Part shown: positions 1-6,775 of the stretch, in pieces
Position numbering within the stretch: position 1 is the stretch's first letter
Layout: each line of letters begins with the position of its first letter
From: Parcubacteria group bacterium
Lineage (GTDB): Bacteria > Patescibacteriota > Minisyncoccia > UBA6257 > JACRHW01
Direction of reading: 5' to 3'
NCBI GenBank assembly: GCA_016211955.1
Contig: JACRHX010000002.1
Location: forward strand, 1-23,672
DNA length: 23,672 nt
Translations under genes and position numbers: made by a program
The notes under the pieces: model-generated
Told to the model about the DNA's origin: nothing
The model's database searches: none
The model's input: the letters and a program-made list of their open reading frames with translations, nothing else

Positions 1-2
1 CA

Positions 3-1439
3 TCAATTTATTTCAAAGGTCTAATGGATGAAGTTAAAATTTACGACAAGGCGTTAACTAATAGTGAGGTATTGACGCTTTATAGTGGACCAGTAGTTCC
101 TGCATCAGCCCCTACTCCAGTTCCAACACCAATGCCGACTCCAGCGCCTGCTCCAACTCCGGCCCCAATACCAACCCAACCATATTGTTCAGAAGATACA
201 TGGTCATGTAATGATTGGGGCTCTTGTTCTTCACAAGGAACACAAACGAGAAGTTGTAGACGTACGTTTGATTGCTCTATGGTAGAAGATCCTGCTCCTG
301 CAACATCTCGGTCATGCACTCCACCAGAAACATCACCAACACCAAATCAAAGCGAGAATATTAACAGAGAGCAAATACTTAATGCGACGGTTAAACTACT
401 TTGTCCTATAGATAAGACTTGGGGTAACCTTGGTTCTGGAACGGTAATAGACGAATATGGGACAATTTTAACTAATAGACACCTACTCGTGGGTACCATA
501 GGGGTCTGTGCTGTTGGGTTCATAAACGGCGAGGATGATATCCCCTTCTCAAGTTCCTACGAGATAGCGGACATAAAAAGTATATCCACTGATACAAGTG
601 AAAATGGGGATATAGCGTTGCTTAAGATTAGAAACCCTGGGAATAGAAAGTTTACAGCCGTAGATATTTTTAGAGGTAATAGTGATACGTTAAGATCGGG
701 TGATACGATATTACCTTTTGGATATCCTGACCAAAACTATTTTGGTGAAACAATTACATTCACGGAAGGTTCTTATAGTGGCAAGGGAACTACCATGAAA
801 TTACCAGGTACGAGCATGATTGATGTACGTAGTTTCTTTAAAACGACAGCAACAATAGATCATGGTAATTCTGGTGGAGGCGCTTATCAGAAAAAGACAG
901 GATTTTTCGTAGGAATACCCACTCTGGGCACAAGTTTAGATCCAAACATCCCAAGTAGAATTAATTATATTCTTTCAATCAACACTATCAAGAAATGGCT
1001 TTCTTCATTAGGGAGTAATTACAATGTATCTTCGAATAATTTTACTAATTTTGGAAATTACTTAAATTCTTCGATTAAAATTGAAGATGTAAACGTAAGT
1101 ACACTGAAGGCTCTTGATGCACCTACACCAGTTGAAATTATTTCTGGTAATTTTGAGAAGAAGAGAAAGGGTCAGAAGGTTGTTATTCAAAAGTCGTCTG
1201 GAGACTCCACAATAGCCACACCAATAACCTTGCCGCTATCTAGGGGAATGCGAAATAGTCAAGTTACGAGATTGCAATTCATTCTTGCACAATCTCCTGA
1301 AATTTATCCCGAGGGACTTGTAACAGGGTATTTCGGTCCTGCTACCGAACGAGCCGTAAAACGATTCCAGAAGAGTCACGGTCTAGAACAAGTAGGATTT
1401 GTAGGACCAAAAACAAGAGCGTTGTTGAATGCCTTATAA
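3..1439 (+). CDS. Modular secreted trypsin-like serine protease with peptidoglycan-binding domain (5' partial)
   Basis: The frame is open from base 3, so the gene begins upstream of the window. Counting from the Met at base 24: the first 20 residues (with KGLMDEVKIYDKAL) look like the last strands of a LamG/concanavalin-like jellyroll. Residues 30-52 are a Pro-Thr-Ala linker. Residues 54-98 are a Cys/Trp-rich thrombospondin type 1-like module (CSEDTWSCNDWGSC). Residues 115-330 are a chymotrypsin-fold protease with the apparent triad His153 (TNRHLL), Asp196 (NGDIALL) and Ser283 (HGNSGGG). Residues 403-471 are a peptidoglycan-binding type 1 domain (YFGPATERAVKRFQ). The likely role is a surface-bound protease anchored to the cell wall. 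The domain calls are by motif; the substrate is unknown. No cleavable signal can be seen because the N-terminus is missing. Confidence 0.85.
   Translation, partial: SIYFKGLMDEVKIYDKALTNSEVLTLYSGPVVPASAPTPVPTPMPTPAPAPTPAPIPTQPYCSEDTWSCNDWGSCSSQGTQTRSCRRTFDCSMVEDPAPATSRSCTPPETSPTPNQSENINREQILNATVKLLCPIDKTWGNLGSGTVIDEYGTILTNRHLLVGTIGVCAVGFINGEDDIPFSSSYEIADIKSISTDTSENGDIALLKIRNPGNRKFTAVDIFRGNSDTLRSGDTILPFGYPDQNYFGETITFTEGSYSGKGTTMKLPGTSMIDVRSFFKTTATIDHGNSGGGAYQKKTGFFVGIPTLGTSLDPNIPSRINYILSINTIKKWLSSLGSNYNVSSNNFTNFGNYLNSSIKIEDVNVSTLKALDAPTPVEIISGNFEKKRKGQKVVIQKSSGDSTIATPITLPLSRGMRNSQVTRLQFILAQSPEIYPEGLVTGYFGPATERAVKRFQKSHGLEQVGFVGPKTRALLNAL
112..180 (+). repeat. Pro-Thr/Pro-Ala linker repeat inside the protease gene
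   Basis: Short degenerate repeats of the type CCAACTCC/CCGGCCCC encode a PTPVPTPMPTPAPAP-like linker between the LamG-like and TSP1-like modules. It is a flexible extracellular spacer; such low-complexity tracts can change length by slippage. Confidence 0.7.
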
Positions 1440-1457
1440 TTCAAATTAAACAAACAT

Positions 1458-1613
1458 ATGAAATTTAATCCAACAATCAAAGAGTTTATGGAGAATGATA
1501 GGACGATCCTAGCATTATGGTGGGCAATGTATTGGAGAGTTATGGTTATAATGTTGCTAGTAGGGTTATCAGTTGTATTGGTTGCCATGGCGATAGAAGT
1601 ATTAAGTAAATAA
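1458..1613 (+). CDS. Small single-pass membrane protein, 51 aa
   Basis: ATG at 1458 opens 51 codons ending TAA 1611-1613, starting 18 bases after the protease stop. The first 20 residues are polar (MKFNPTIKEFMENDRT), followed by one long hydrophobic segment of about residues 17-47 containing WRVMVIMLLVGLSVVLVAM. No Shine-Dalgarno site is visible, as for the genes around it. I do not recognise the family; size and a WR-initiated hydrophobic helix are common among small membrane proteins of these genomes. It may be co-transcribed with the protease. Confidence 0.5.
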   Translation: MKFNPTIKEFMENDRTILALWWAMYWRVMVIMLLVGLSVVLVAMAIEVLSK

Positions 1614-1698
1614 CGGGAAGTACGCAGCATAGTATATAATCTGTTCAACTTTTCTTACTGTAGTTTATTTAAGAAATCAAAAGAGCATATAGAGAACT

Positions 1699-2100
1699 AT
1701 GCAAAAATGTATCGTGCGCGAGCTTGGGTGGATTAAGGTAAGCCTATTAACGATAATTATTATCGTTGGATTTTTGGTACTACCAGTGGTTAGTTTGGCT
1801 CATCCTGGTCGTACTGGCGCCTATGGCTGTCATACCTGTCGCACCAATTGTCCCAATTGGGGTCTGTCTTATGGAGAGTATCACTGTCATCGTGCTAAGG
1901 CACTGCCACAGCCTAAACCACCGATCAAGAGTAGTTTTGGAGAGGGTGGGACTGGGAATATTAAACCAGCACCCGAATATGCAAAGCCATCTCCATCAGC
2001 CACAAAAAATGACGATGATTCTAAGACTCCTATTAATCAATTTGTAGAATTACAACCTAAAAAGGGATTTTGGCAGTGGTTTGTTGGTTTATTTAAATAA
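1699..2100 (+). CDS. Secreted YHYH-like Cys/His-rich protein
   Basis: 133 aa. Residues 12-34 form a signal peptide or N-terminal anchor (hydrophobic run ending VVSLAH). The next stretch, HPGRTGAYGCHTCRTNCPNW and then YGEYHCH, matches the small HPGRTxxxGxHTCRTNC...YGEYHYH module of secreted bacterial proteins, often annotated YHYH; it probably binds metal or is disulfide-bonded. The C-terminus is a Pro/Ser-rich tail ending in a Trp/Phe-rich hydrophobic patch (GFWQWFVGLF). A TATAAT at 1635-1640 could serve as -10 for this gene and the next. The following gene starts 2 bases after the stop, suggesting one transcript. Function is unknown. Confidence 0.7.
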   Translation: MQKCIVRELGWIKVSLLTIIIIVGFLVLPVVSLAHPGRTGAYGCHTCRTNCPNWGLSYGEYHCHRAKALPQPKPPIKSSFGEGGTGNIKPAPEYAKPSPSATKNDDDSKTPINQFVELQPKKGFWQWFVGLFK

Positions 2101-2102
2101 TA

Positions 2103-2336
2103 ATGAATAAAAGCATAATTTGGATACTAATAGTCAGTGCTCTGGTAAGTGGATTATTGTGGTTGTTGCTAGGAAATCGTAATGTGTCGTCCACTAAGCT
2201 TAAAGATTATGATTGTTCTGATTTCAGAACTCAAAGAGAAGCTCAAACATTTTTTGAATCAAACGGTGGTCCAAGCTCTGATCCTCATAACTTGGATGGG
2301 GATAAAGATGGTAAGGTTTGTGAAAGCTTGAAATAG
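2103..2336 (+). CDS. Excalibur calcium-binding domain protein
   Basis: 77 aa. One N-terminal membrane segment (about residues 5-24, IIWILIVSALVSGLLWLLLG), then an Excalibur domain: DYDCSDFRTQREAQTFF, then DPHNLDGDKDGKVCESL. The DxDxDG loop is the EF-hand-like calcium site and the two Cys (in DYDCSDF and KVCESL) are those conserved in the family. Excalibur domains are extracellular modules. The gene begins 2 bases after the YHYH-like gene, so the two are probably an operon of surface proteins. Confidence 0.85.
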   Translation: MNKSIIWILIVSALVSGLLWLLLGNRNVSSTKLKDYDCSDFRTQREAQTFFESNGGPSSDPHNLDGDKDGKVCESLK

Positions 2337-2360
2337 TATGGAAAAACTAAGAATAGTTTC

Positions 2361-2588
2361 ATGAGAGAAAAATATATATTCAAAGATTGCCTTAAAAATA
2401 ATTGGTGGCTTTATCTTGTTGCTACTCTTAAGTTTTTTTCTGGTAGTTATATAGCAACTATGCAAGCAGAAGGTATGAGTAATTTTGAAATATTTTTAGC
2501 AGGATTTATTGGTTTTATGGGAATAACTCTAATAGTCTTTATTTACTGGTACATAAGATATGGATTTAAACAGCAGTGGATAAAATAA
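2361..2588 (+). CDS. Small membrane protein, two transmembrane helices
   Basis: 75 aa, unrecognised. Helices lie at about residues 16-33 (WLYLVATLKFFSGSYIA) and 43-66 (FEIFLAGFIGFMGITLIVFIYWYI), with a basic C-terminus. There is no Shine-Dalgarno site. An 8-codon open frame starting ATG at 2338 ends in TGA at 2362-2364 and overlaps this start codon (ATGA), which would allow translational coupling. Base composition matches the other AT-rich genes here. Confidence 0.55.
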   Translation: MREKYIFKDCLKNNWWLYLVATLKFFSGSYIATMQAEGMSNFEIFLAGFIGFMGITLIVFIYWYIRYGFKQQWIK

Positions 2589-2589
2589 T

Positions 2590-2809
2590 ATGAAAAAAAC
2601 TAAAACAATATAATTACCTAATTTTGATACTGTTGGTTTTAGGCTTTGTGTTTTATTGGTATGAGTATAGACCCACTAGCATAAAAGAAAGGTGTTCTTC
2701 TGAAGCTCATTTTGACAAAAGGGCAACCTTGGAGATGGATGATAGTAAACGACAAGAATTTATAAATAACTATTACGACGATTGTCTAATGAGGTTCGGG
2801 TTAAAATAA
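2590..2809 (+). pseudogene. Small membrane-anchored protein frameshifted at an A7 run
   Basis: ATG at 2590 runs into a stop after 7 codons. Removing one A from the seven-A run 2593-2599 gives a continuous 72-aa protein starting MKKLKQYNYLILILLVLG, i.e. a basic tip and a transmembrane helix, followed by a polar domain with two Cys (KERCSSEAHF ... YDDCLMRFGLK). Without the shift the only start is TTG at 2624, inside the helix. The sequence therefore shows a -1 frameshift. It may be a real mutation, a sequencing error, slippage during transcription or translation, or phase variation. The polar domain ending YxDCLxxxGL looks like a small family of anchored proteins that I cannot name. Confidence 0.6.
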
Positions 2810-2815
2810 TACTAT

Positions 2816-3271
2816 ATGCCAAAACTATCAGATAAAAAAGCAGATGATAGAAAAGAAATTAAAGCACTTTTAATAAGTATTTTAATTTATATTATTGTTA
2901 ATGCTCTTATATCTATTCTTTTGTGGCGGACAGGAGAAAGTATGCCGTCTTATATCCAAGCCCTTTTTTCTATTATTCCAGCACTATATTTTTATAACAC
3001 AGGAATGGCAAATGGAGAGACCAAGATAAAAAGAAAATTTAACTGGATAGCATTCGTTTTAAGCGTTGTATTTTATTATATTGTACAAATATGGCTTAGT
3101 ACGTTCTTATTTTTATTCACCGAATTTTCCTATAGAACCTACTCTGCCTTAATATCATTCATAACTGCTTTTTATTTTTATCAATTTAAAAAAGAACAAT
3201 CGACCTTGAAAAAAGATATGTTATGGATTGGTGTTATTGGCGTTTTAACTTTTTGGTTGTTATTAAAATAA
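2816..3271 (+). CDS. Four-helix membrane protein, unknown
   Basis: 151 aa with about five hydrophobic stretches: residues 16-37, 45-60, 75-95, 100-120 and 133-150, many rich in Ile/Phe/Tyr. A basic N-terminus (MPKLSDKKADDRKEIK) suggests the start is correct and cytoplasmic. It starts 6 bases after the preceding frame, without a Shine-Dalgarno site. No conserved motif is recognised. Confidence 0.6.
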   Translation: MPKLSDKKADDRKEIKALLISILIYIIVNALISILLWRTGESMPSYIQALFSIIPALYFYNTGMANGETKIKRKFNWIAFVLSVVFYYIVQIWLSTFLFLFTEFSYRTYSALISFITAFYFYQFKKEQSTLKKDMLWIGVIGVLTFWLLLK

Positions 3272-3300
3272 ATTTTTACTAATTTTTTCTTTTTCTTTTA

Positions 3301-3446
3301 CCAGGAAACCCCGTACGGAGGTGGCGTCGTCGCTTGTTGTAGCCGCCGGAGTACGGGGATGAATGGTAACCCGTAACGAAGTGGAGGCTATTGCGCGAAG
3401 CGAGATAAAAGGAAACCCCGGGCTTTAGCCCGGGGAGGATGTCATT
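3301..3446 (+). mobile_element. IS200/IS605-like right-end remnant with two hairpins
   Basis: Two stem-loops share flanks (AGGAAACCCCG before, CGGGGA after). Hairpin 1 pairs CCCCGTAC 3309-3316 with GTACGGGG 3351-3358, with an inner GGTGGC/GCCGCC stem. Hairpin 2 pairs CCCCGGGC 3416-3423 with GCCCGGGG 3428-3435 around the loop TTTA and is followed by AGGATGTCAT. From memory, a GC stem closed by TTTA and followed by GGAGGATGTCA is the usual right end of IS605-type elements, where the tnpB-associated RNA also ends. No transposase or tnpB frame is present, so this is a solo end or decayed copy at best. It could also be a terminator or a REP-type repeat. Confidence 0.4.
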
Positions 3447-3467
3447 AAAAAATAGCGGATTGGGTAA

Positions 3468-3669
3468 TCAATAAGCAAAATCTGACGTTGTGTTTTGAAA
3501 CGTAGGAATATAGACCGTAGCGTCATCTCTAAGCTCAAACACGGTTTTAACTTCCCATACAATGGTAATGATGACTTCTTGTATATCTTCTGATAAACTA
3601 CACCATTATTTGTGATTTTATAAAAACAAAGTTTGAAGGAGCAATAATAGTGGATATTTTATCACCCAC
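3468..3669 (-). pseudogene. Decayed gene fragment on the minus strand
   Basis: Reading the minus strand from 3669, GTG starts VGDKISTIIAPSNFVFIKSQ and meets TAG after about 23 codons. Dropping one T there continues into a clean frame containing LSEDIQEVIITIVWEVK and FELRDDATVYIPTFQNTTSD, ending TGA at 3468-3470. Composition is protein-like in both parts, but there is no start in the second frame. I see either a frameshifted small gene or a fragment; the family is not recognised. It sits just beside the IS605-like end, consistent with disruption there. Confidence 0.35.
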
Positions 3670-3705
3670 TTAAGCAGCCAACGAATTTTAATTCGATAAA
3701 AAACT

Positions 3706-4278
3706 ATGGAAGGAAAAGAAAATGACTTGCATGGTCCATTTTACATGGGTACCATGTTTCAATCGATGGAAGACTCTCCCGATGCTCATACGTTGACCTA
3801 TGAAGTTTGGGAGAATAAACATCCAGAGAACCTCGAGGGAGGGCAGATGATTCCATTTCATGTAGATCTCTTTTCGTCTGAACAGCTAGATAAACTTATT
3901 CCTTTCTGGAAATCATTTGGTGAGAAGCTTTTTGATCCAATCCTTAGTATTCAGGGGGATATTGGAAAGGGTGTAGTTCGTAGTTATCAATACCAAGATA
4001 AAAGAAAACAAGTGCCACCTAATGCAACTGGACATATCATTAAACCAATTTTTGACTCTATTATCCTTGATACCTGTACGATTGATTTCGGAGGAAAATC
4101 ACTCATCTATCACACTTCTCTTTTGTCGACGACCCTACGAAGTGAGATCGAAAAATTCAACCAACTTCTTTTTCGGTTCTTTTCTGGAGAAGACTTATTT
4201 AAAACCCTCAACAGACCCGTTACCTTCTTCCATCACGAGATTGTCGTTTCAAAAGAGGATTTAGATAAGATGTGTTAA
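3706..4278 (+). CDS. Unknown soluble protein, 190 aa
   Basis: No signal peptide or membrane segment. Mixed alpha/beta composition with notable His and aromatic residues (DLHGPFYMGTMFQSMED, MIPFHVDLF, TFFHHEIVV). I do not recognise it. The ATG at 3706 follows an AT-rich stretch without a Shine-Dalgarno site; no upstream in-frame start is preferable. It opens a run of same-strand genes that continues with an HNH-like protein, a DnaB-like ATPase and a NYN nuclease. Confidence 0.6.
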   Translation: MEGKENDLHGPFYMGTMFQSMEDSPDAHTLTYEVWENKHPENLEGGQMIPFHVDLFSSEQLDKLIPFWKSFGEKLFDPILSIQGDIGKGVVRSYQYQDKRKQVPPNATGHIIKPIFDSIILDTCTIDFGGKSLIYHTSLLSTTLRSEIEKFNQLLFRFFSGEDLFKTLNRPVTFFHHEIVVSKEDLDKMC

Positions 4279-4323
4279 ATAGTGAGTAGCGAGGTGGGGT
4301 AATGTCTGCTATTGTGGTTTTAT

Positions 4324-4683
4324 ATGTCAAACCCGCAATTAAATGAAACTCAACTTAAACAAGCCCATAGGCTGATTGCAAAAGTCAGAAAATGGATTGA
4401 GACGCTCGCCAAAAATAATCCAGAGGCGATATTTGCGTTTAGGAGAAAAATTTATAAAGAGCTGATGTATGATGAGAGAAGCAAGCCGATGGAACGGAAA
4501 AGGTTAAAGGATAAAATGTGGAAGAAGCAAAATGGAATATGTCCTCTTTGTAGACAGAGGCTTCCCGAAAAAGGTGCTGTTTTGGATAGAATAAAAGCGA
4601 TTGGAGGGTATAAAGAGGGGAATGTTAGATTGATTTGTGCCTCTTGTGATGGAAAAGTACAAGAAGAAAGAGGATATAAGTAA
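4324..4683 (+). CDS. Small HNH-like zinc protein with Arg in place of the catalytic His
   Basis: 119 aa from ATG 4324; a TTG at 4312 is in frame but less likely. The N-terminal half is helical and basic. Residues 66-109 hold the HNH-like core: WKKQNGICPLCRQRLP, then VLDRIKAIGGY, GNVRLICASCD. The zinc ligands Cys73/Cys76 and Cys105/Cys108 are present, but the DH of classical HNH nucleases is DR (88-89). As I recall, this LDR...GY...RLIC form recurs in a small bacterial family, so it is probably a family trait and not decay. Nuclease activity is doubtful; a zinc-ribbon DNA- or RNA-binding role is possible. A 14-codon frame with a GAGGTGGGG site (ATG 4302, TGA 4344-4346) overlaps the start. Confidence 0.65.
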   Translation: MSNPQLNETQLKQAHRLIAKVRKWIETLAKNNPEAIFAFRRKIYKELMYDERSKPMERKRLKDKMWKKQNGICPLCRQRLPEKGAVLDRIKAIGGYKEGNVRLICASCDGKVQEERGYK

Positions 4684-4755
4684 CCTTCTCAATTTAAAGA
4701 TGGTCTCAGGTTTGGAATATAAATATAATCATTTTGTCGTTCAAAAACAATTCGA

Positions 4756-5652
4756 ATGTTTTCTATGAAACAAGAAGATTTTGAAACGCTCCTTGATGAT
4801 GAGGGGGGATTTACACATATCAGGGAAGAACTACTTTTGGCACAAGAACGCCTGAAGAAGAGACGTGAGATAAATGAAGATTTTAATGGGATAGCCACTG
4901 GTTTTGAACGGCTCGACAATATACTTCAAGGTCTTAAGAAATCTAATCTCATTATTGTGAGTGCTCAACCCGTCGTCGGAAAAACCTCCTTTGTTCTTGA
5001 TATTGCGAGACACGCTGCCTGTGATAGATACAAGGTTGGAGTTTTCTCTCCAGGAATTTCTAAAGAGCAGGTGGTTGATAGGATTATTGCAAGTAGCGCC
5101 TCGGTGCCACTTTGGAAGATACGTGTTGGAAAGGGTCTTGATGATTTAGAAGAACATCGTATACAACAATCATTCGCTATACTCTCAAAAGTAAATCTTT
5201 ATTTTGACGATCGATCCGATCGCGCTATCTTACAACTTCGCTCTAAAGCCCATGAACTTCAGCGTACACACGGCTTGGATCTTTTAATCGTTGATCATTT
5301 ACAACTTATACAACCGCGCGTACCCTCAGATAGCGTGGTCCAGCGAGCAACAGAGGCTTCGCGTGGTCTTAAATTATTAGCATGCGAATTGAATATTCCT
5401 ATCATAGCTCTCTCACCACTTCCACGTATGAGTACCGATGGGATATCTATACCAAGACTTTCTGATCTCCGTGCGTCTGGTTTAGTGGAGCAAGGTGCTG
5501 ATGTTGTCTTATTCCTTCATCGTAGGGACGAGGAGGAAGAAATCACTGAAGAGGGACGTAATATTGTTGAGGTAATCGTTGCGAAACATTCTAGTGGTAA
5601 TTTAGGGACTACGAAACTTGTTTTTGATTTTTCAATGGCAAGTTTTCGCTGA
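4756..5652 (+). CDS. Solo DnaB C-terminal-domain (RecA-fold) paralogue, apparently catalytically degenerate
   Basis: 298 aa, about two thirds of replicative DnaB. Only the RecA-like helicase domain is present, behind a 45-residue acidic/basic lead; the N-terminal primase-binding domain is absent. Walker A is kept (AQPVVGKTSF, 70-79) and Walker B is LLIVDHLQLI (176-185; DnaB has IDYLQL). Key positions differ: the FSLEMS motif with the catalytic Glu reads FSPGIS (97-102), SQLSR reads SPLPR (220-224), and the AKQRNG arginine-finger motif reads AKHSSG (276-281). DLRASGLVEQGADVVLFLHR (237-256) remains DnaB-like. I infer nucleotide binding without normal helicase turnover. Start ATG 4756, or ATG 4765; a TATAAT at 4724-4729 may be its -10. 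Confidence 0.75.
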   Translation: MFSMKQEDFETLLDDEGGFTHIREELLLAQERLKKRREINEDFNGIATGFERLDNILQGLKKSNLIIVSAQPVVGKTSFVLDIARHAACDRYKVGVFSPGISKEQVVDRIIASSASVPLWKIRVGKGLDDLEEHRIQQSFAILSKVNLYFDDRSDRAILQLRSKAHELQRTHGLDLLIVDHLQLIQPRVPSDSVVQRATEASRGLKLLACELNIPIIALSPLPRMSTDGISIPRLSDLRASGLVEQGADVVLFLHRRDEEEEITEEGRNIVEVIVAKHSSGNLGTTKLVFDFSMASFR

Positions 5653-5655
5653 CTA

Positions 5656-5683
5656 TTGATTTTTTATAGTATTGCTGTATACT
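5656..5683 (+). promoter_or_regulatory. Candidate promoter upstream of the NYN gene
   Basis: TTGATT 5656-5661, a 16-base spacer and TATACT 5678-5683. Transcripts would start near 5690, just before the hairpin at 5697-5723, so they may be cut off by it. Confidence 0.4.
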
Positions 5684-5696
5684 TTGAACATAAGTC

Positions 5697-5732
5697 ACCC
5701 GTGCCTCGCAAGAGTGTGCGGGTTTCTATTTT
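5697..5732 (+). terminator. Intrinsic terminator after the DnaB-like gene
   Basis: ACCCGTGC/GTGCGGGT (two wobble pairs) plus CTC/GAG closed by a GCAA tetraloop, with one bulged T, followed by TTTCTATTTT. It separates the DnaB-like gene from the NYN gene. Confidence 0.6.
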
Positions 5733-5736
5733 GGTA

Positions 5737-5742
5737 TATAAT
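5737..5742 (+). promoter_or_regulatory. -10 box for leaderless expression of the NYN gene
   Basis: TATAAT lies 6 bases before the ATG at 5749, so transcription would start at or next to the start codon. No Shine-Dalgarno site exists. The -35 region is weak and partly formed by the terminator stem. Confidence 0.5.
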
Positions 5743-5748
5743 CAAAAA

Positions 5749-6405
5749 ATGGAACGGATTTCTGTATACATAGATGGTGGTAATTTTTACCACTTGGTCA
5801 TAAAAAAGCTTGGTATTGAAGAAAATGACTTTGATTTCGATGCTTTTGCAAATCTCCTTATTGATGGTCGTACCTCTGGTGAGAGTTGTAAGCGATTTTA
5901 TAAAGGTTCTGTCCGTGAGAAAGAAGGCGATTTGCATAGCAAAGAACTAATGTCCAAACAGACGAAGCTTTTTACTGTCCTGCAAAAGAATGGTTGGGAT
6001 ATAAAGACGAGTAAGTTACGAACCAGAATCGAAGAATTGGTAATTGATACCCGTGTTTTCGAATACCAGAAGCTCAAAAAGATTGGCATAGAGAAGATAC
6101 ATACCGAAAGAATGAGGGAAAAAGGTATAGACGTAAAAATTGCAACAGACCTGTTGGTAGGGGCTTTTGATGATAAATACGATACTGCTATTCTTGTGAG
6201 TTCCGATTCTGATCTTGTACCAGCAATAGATTGGGTGCGGAATAGAATGAAAAAGAAGGTTGAATATATTGGATTTTCCATTCCTAATATGGAAGATCCA
6301 AAAAAAGCAACAAAACCACTAATGATGATGTTTAGTAAAACTGACGTTCAGAGAGTTTTTTCCGATGTTGAGATGCATAGGCTTATTATGCACAAGAAGA
6401 ACTAG
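5749..6405 (+). CDS. NYN-domain (LabA/DUF88-like, PIN-fold) putative RNase
   Basis: 218 aa from ATG 5749. An upstream in-frame TTG at 5656 would add 31 residues running through the terminator hairpin and is rejected. YIDGGNFY (7-14) carries the first acidic residue Asp9; GIDVKIATDLL (126-136) gives Asp128 and Asp134; VSSDSDLVPAI (150-160) gives Asp153 and Asp155. These make the metal-binding acidic cluster of NYN nucleases. The middle (about 60-120) is Lys-rich and may bind RNA. Known relatives cut RNA or act in RNA surveillance; the target here is unknown. It is expressed from its own promoter after a terminator, so it is a neighbour and not clearly an operon partner of the DnaB-like gene. 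Confidence 0.85.
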   Translation: MERISVYIDGGNFYHLVIKKLGIEENDFDFDAFANLLIDGRTSGESCKRFYKGSVREKEGDLHSKELMSKQTKLFTVLQKNGWDIKTSKLRTRIEELVIDTRVFEYQKLKKIGIEKIHTERMREKGIDVKIATDLLVGAFDDKYDTAILVSSDSDLVPAIDWVRNRMKKKVEYIGFSIPNMEDPKKATKPLMMMFSKTDVQRVFSDVEMHRLIMHKKN

Positions 6406-6425
6406 TCAGGAAGAAATACATTTCA

Positions 6426-6448
6426 ACTTTCGAAAGTCTAGTTTTTTA
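6426..6448 (+). terminator. Weak terminator after the NYN gene
   Basis: The palindrome ACTTTCGAAAGT 6426-6437 is followed by CTAG and six T. The stem is short and AT-rich, so the call is tentative. Confidence 0.3.
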
Positions 6449-6572
6449 TTCGTACAAGAATACTCCAGGCGTAAGCCATGGGAGTTTTATTTCACCAAAC
6501 AAGCTAATTTTTCTCTACTTATTCGGACTAGCGCATATATTTTATAAAGTTCGGAAAAGAGGGTAAGTGGGG

Positions 6573-6733
6573 AGCCAAATAAAATATCCCCGAAAGGGGG
6601 TGTTTTATTTGGCTTTGAGGTGGAGCGAGTGAATTGATTCACTCGCGTCAGGATTCGAAAGGCGGACCCGCCAGCTGGCGGGGAGCCGGGGTCGCGACTT
6701 TTTGCGAAGCAAAAAAGTTGTGACCGCATCCTG
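6573..6733. repeat. Cluster of four strong inverted repeats, multi-branched
   Basis: The gene-free stretch 6406-6775 holds: (a) a 19-bp hairpin 6573-6614 with GAAA loop, arms AGCCAAATAAAA/TTTTATTTGGCT; (b) GCGAGTGAAT/ATTCACTCGC at 6625-6646; (c) the palindrome CCCGCCAG/CTGGCGGG 6667-6682; (d) GTCGCGACTTTTTGC 6691-6705 pairing with 6709-6724. CAGGAT 6649-6654 can pair with ATCCTG 6728-6733, enclosing c and d. GGATTCGAA at 6651-6659 resembles a tRNA T-arm read on the minus strand. No complete tRNA can be folded. It is probably a repetitive intergenic element or a structured RNA. Confidence 0.55.
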
Positions 6734-6775
6734 CCGCCGGAGCACTGAAGTTTTTTGTTTTTATGAGGTAGATAC

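Noticed and set aside
3300..3450. CRISPR array
   Set aside because: The hairpins are not regularly spaced direct repeats; only two related stems exist.
5656..5748. TTG start at 5656 for the NYN protein
   Set aside because: It would translate the terminator hairpin and both -10 boxes; the ATG at 5749 begins right at the conserved YIDGGNFY region.
6640..6740. tRNA gene suggested by GGATTCGAA
   Set aside because: No acceptor stem, anticodon arm or CCA arrangement can be folded on either strand; only a T-arm-like motif is present.
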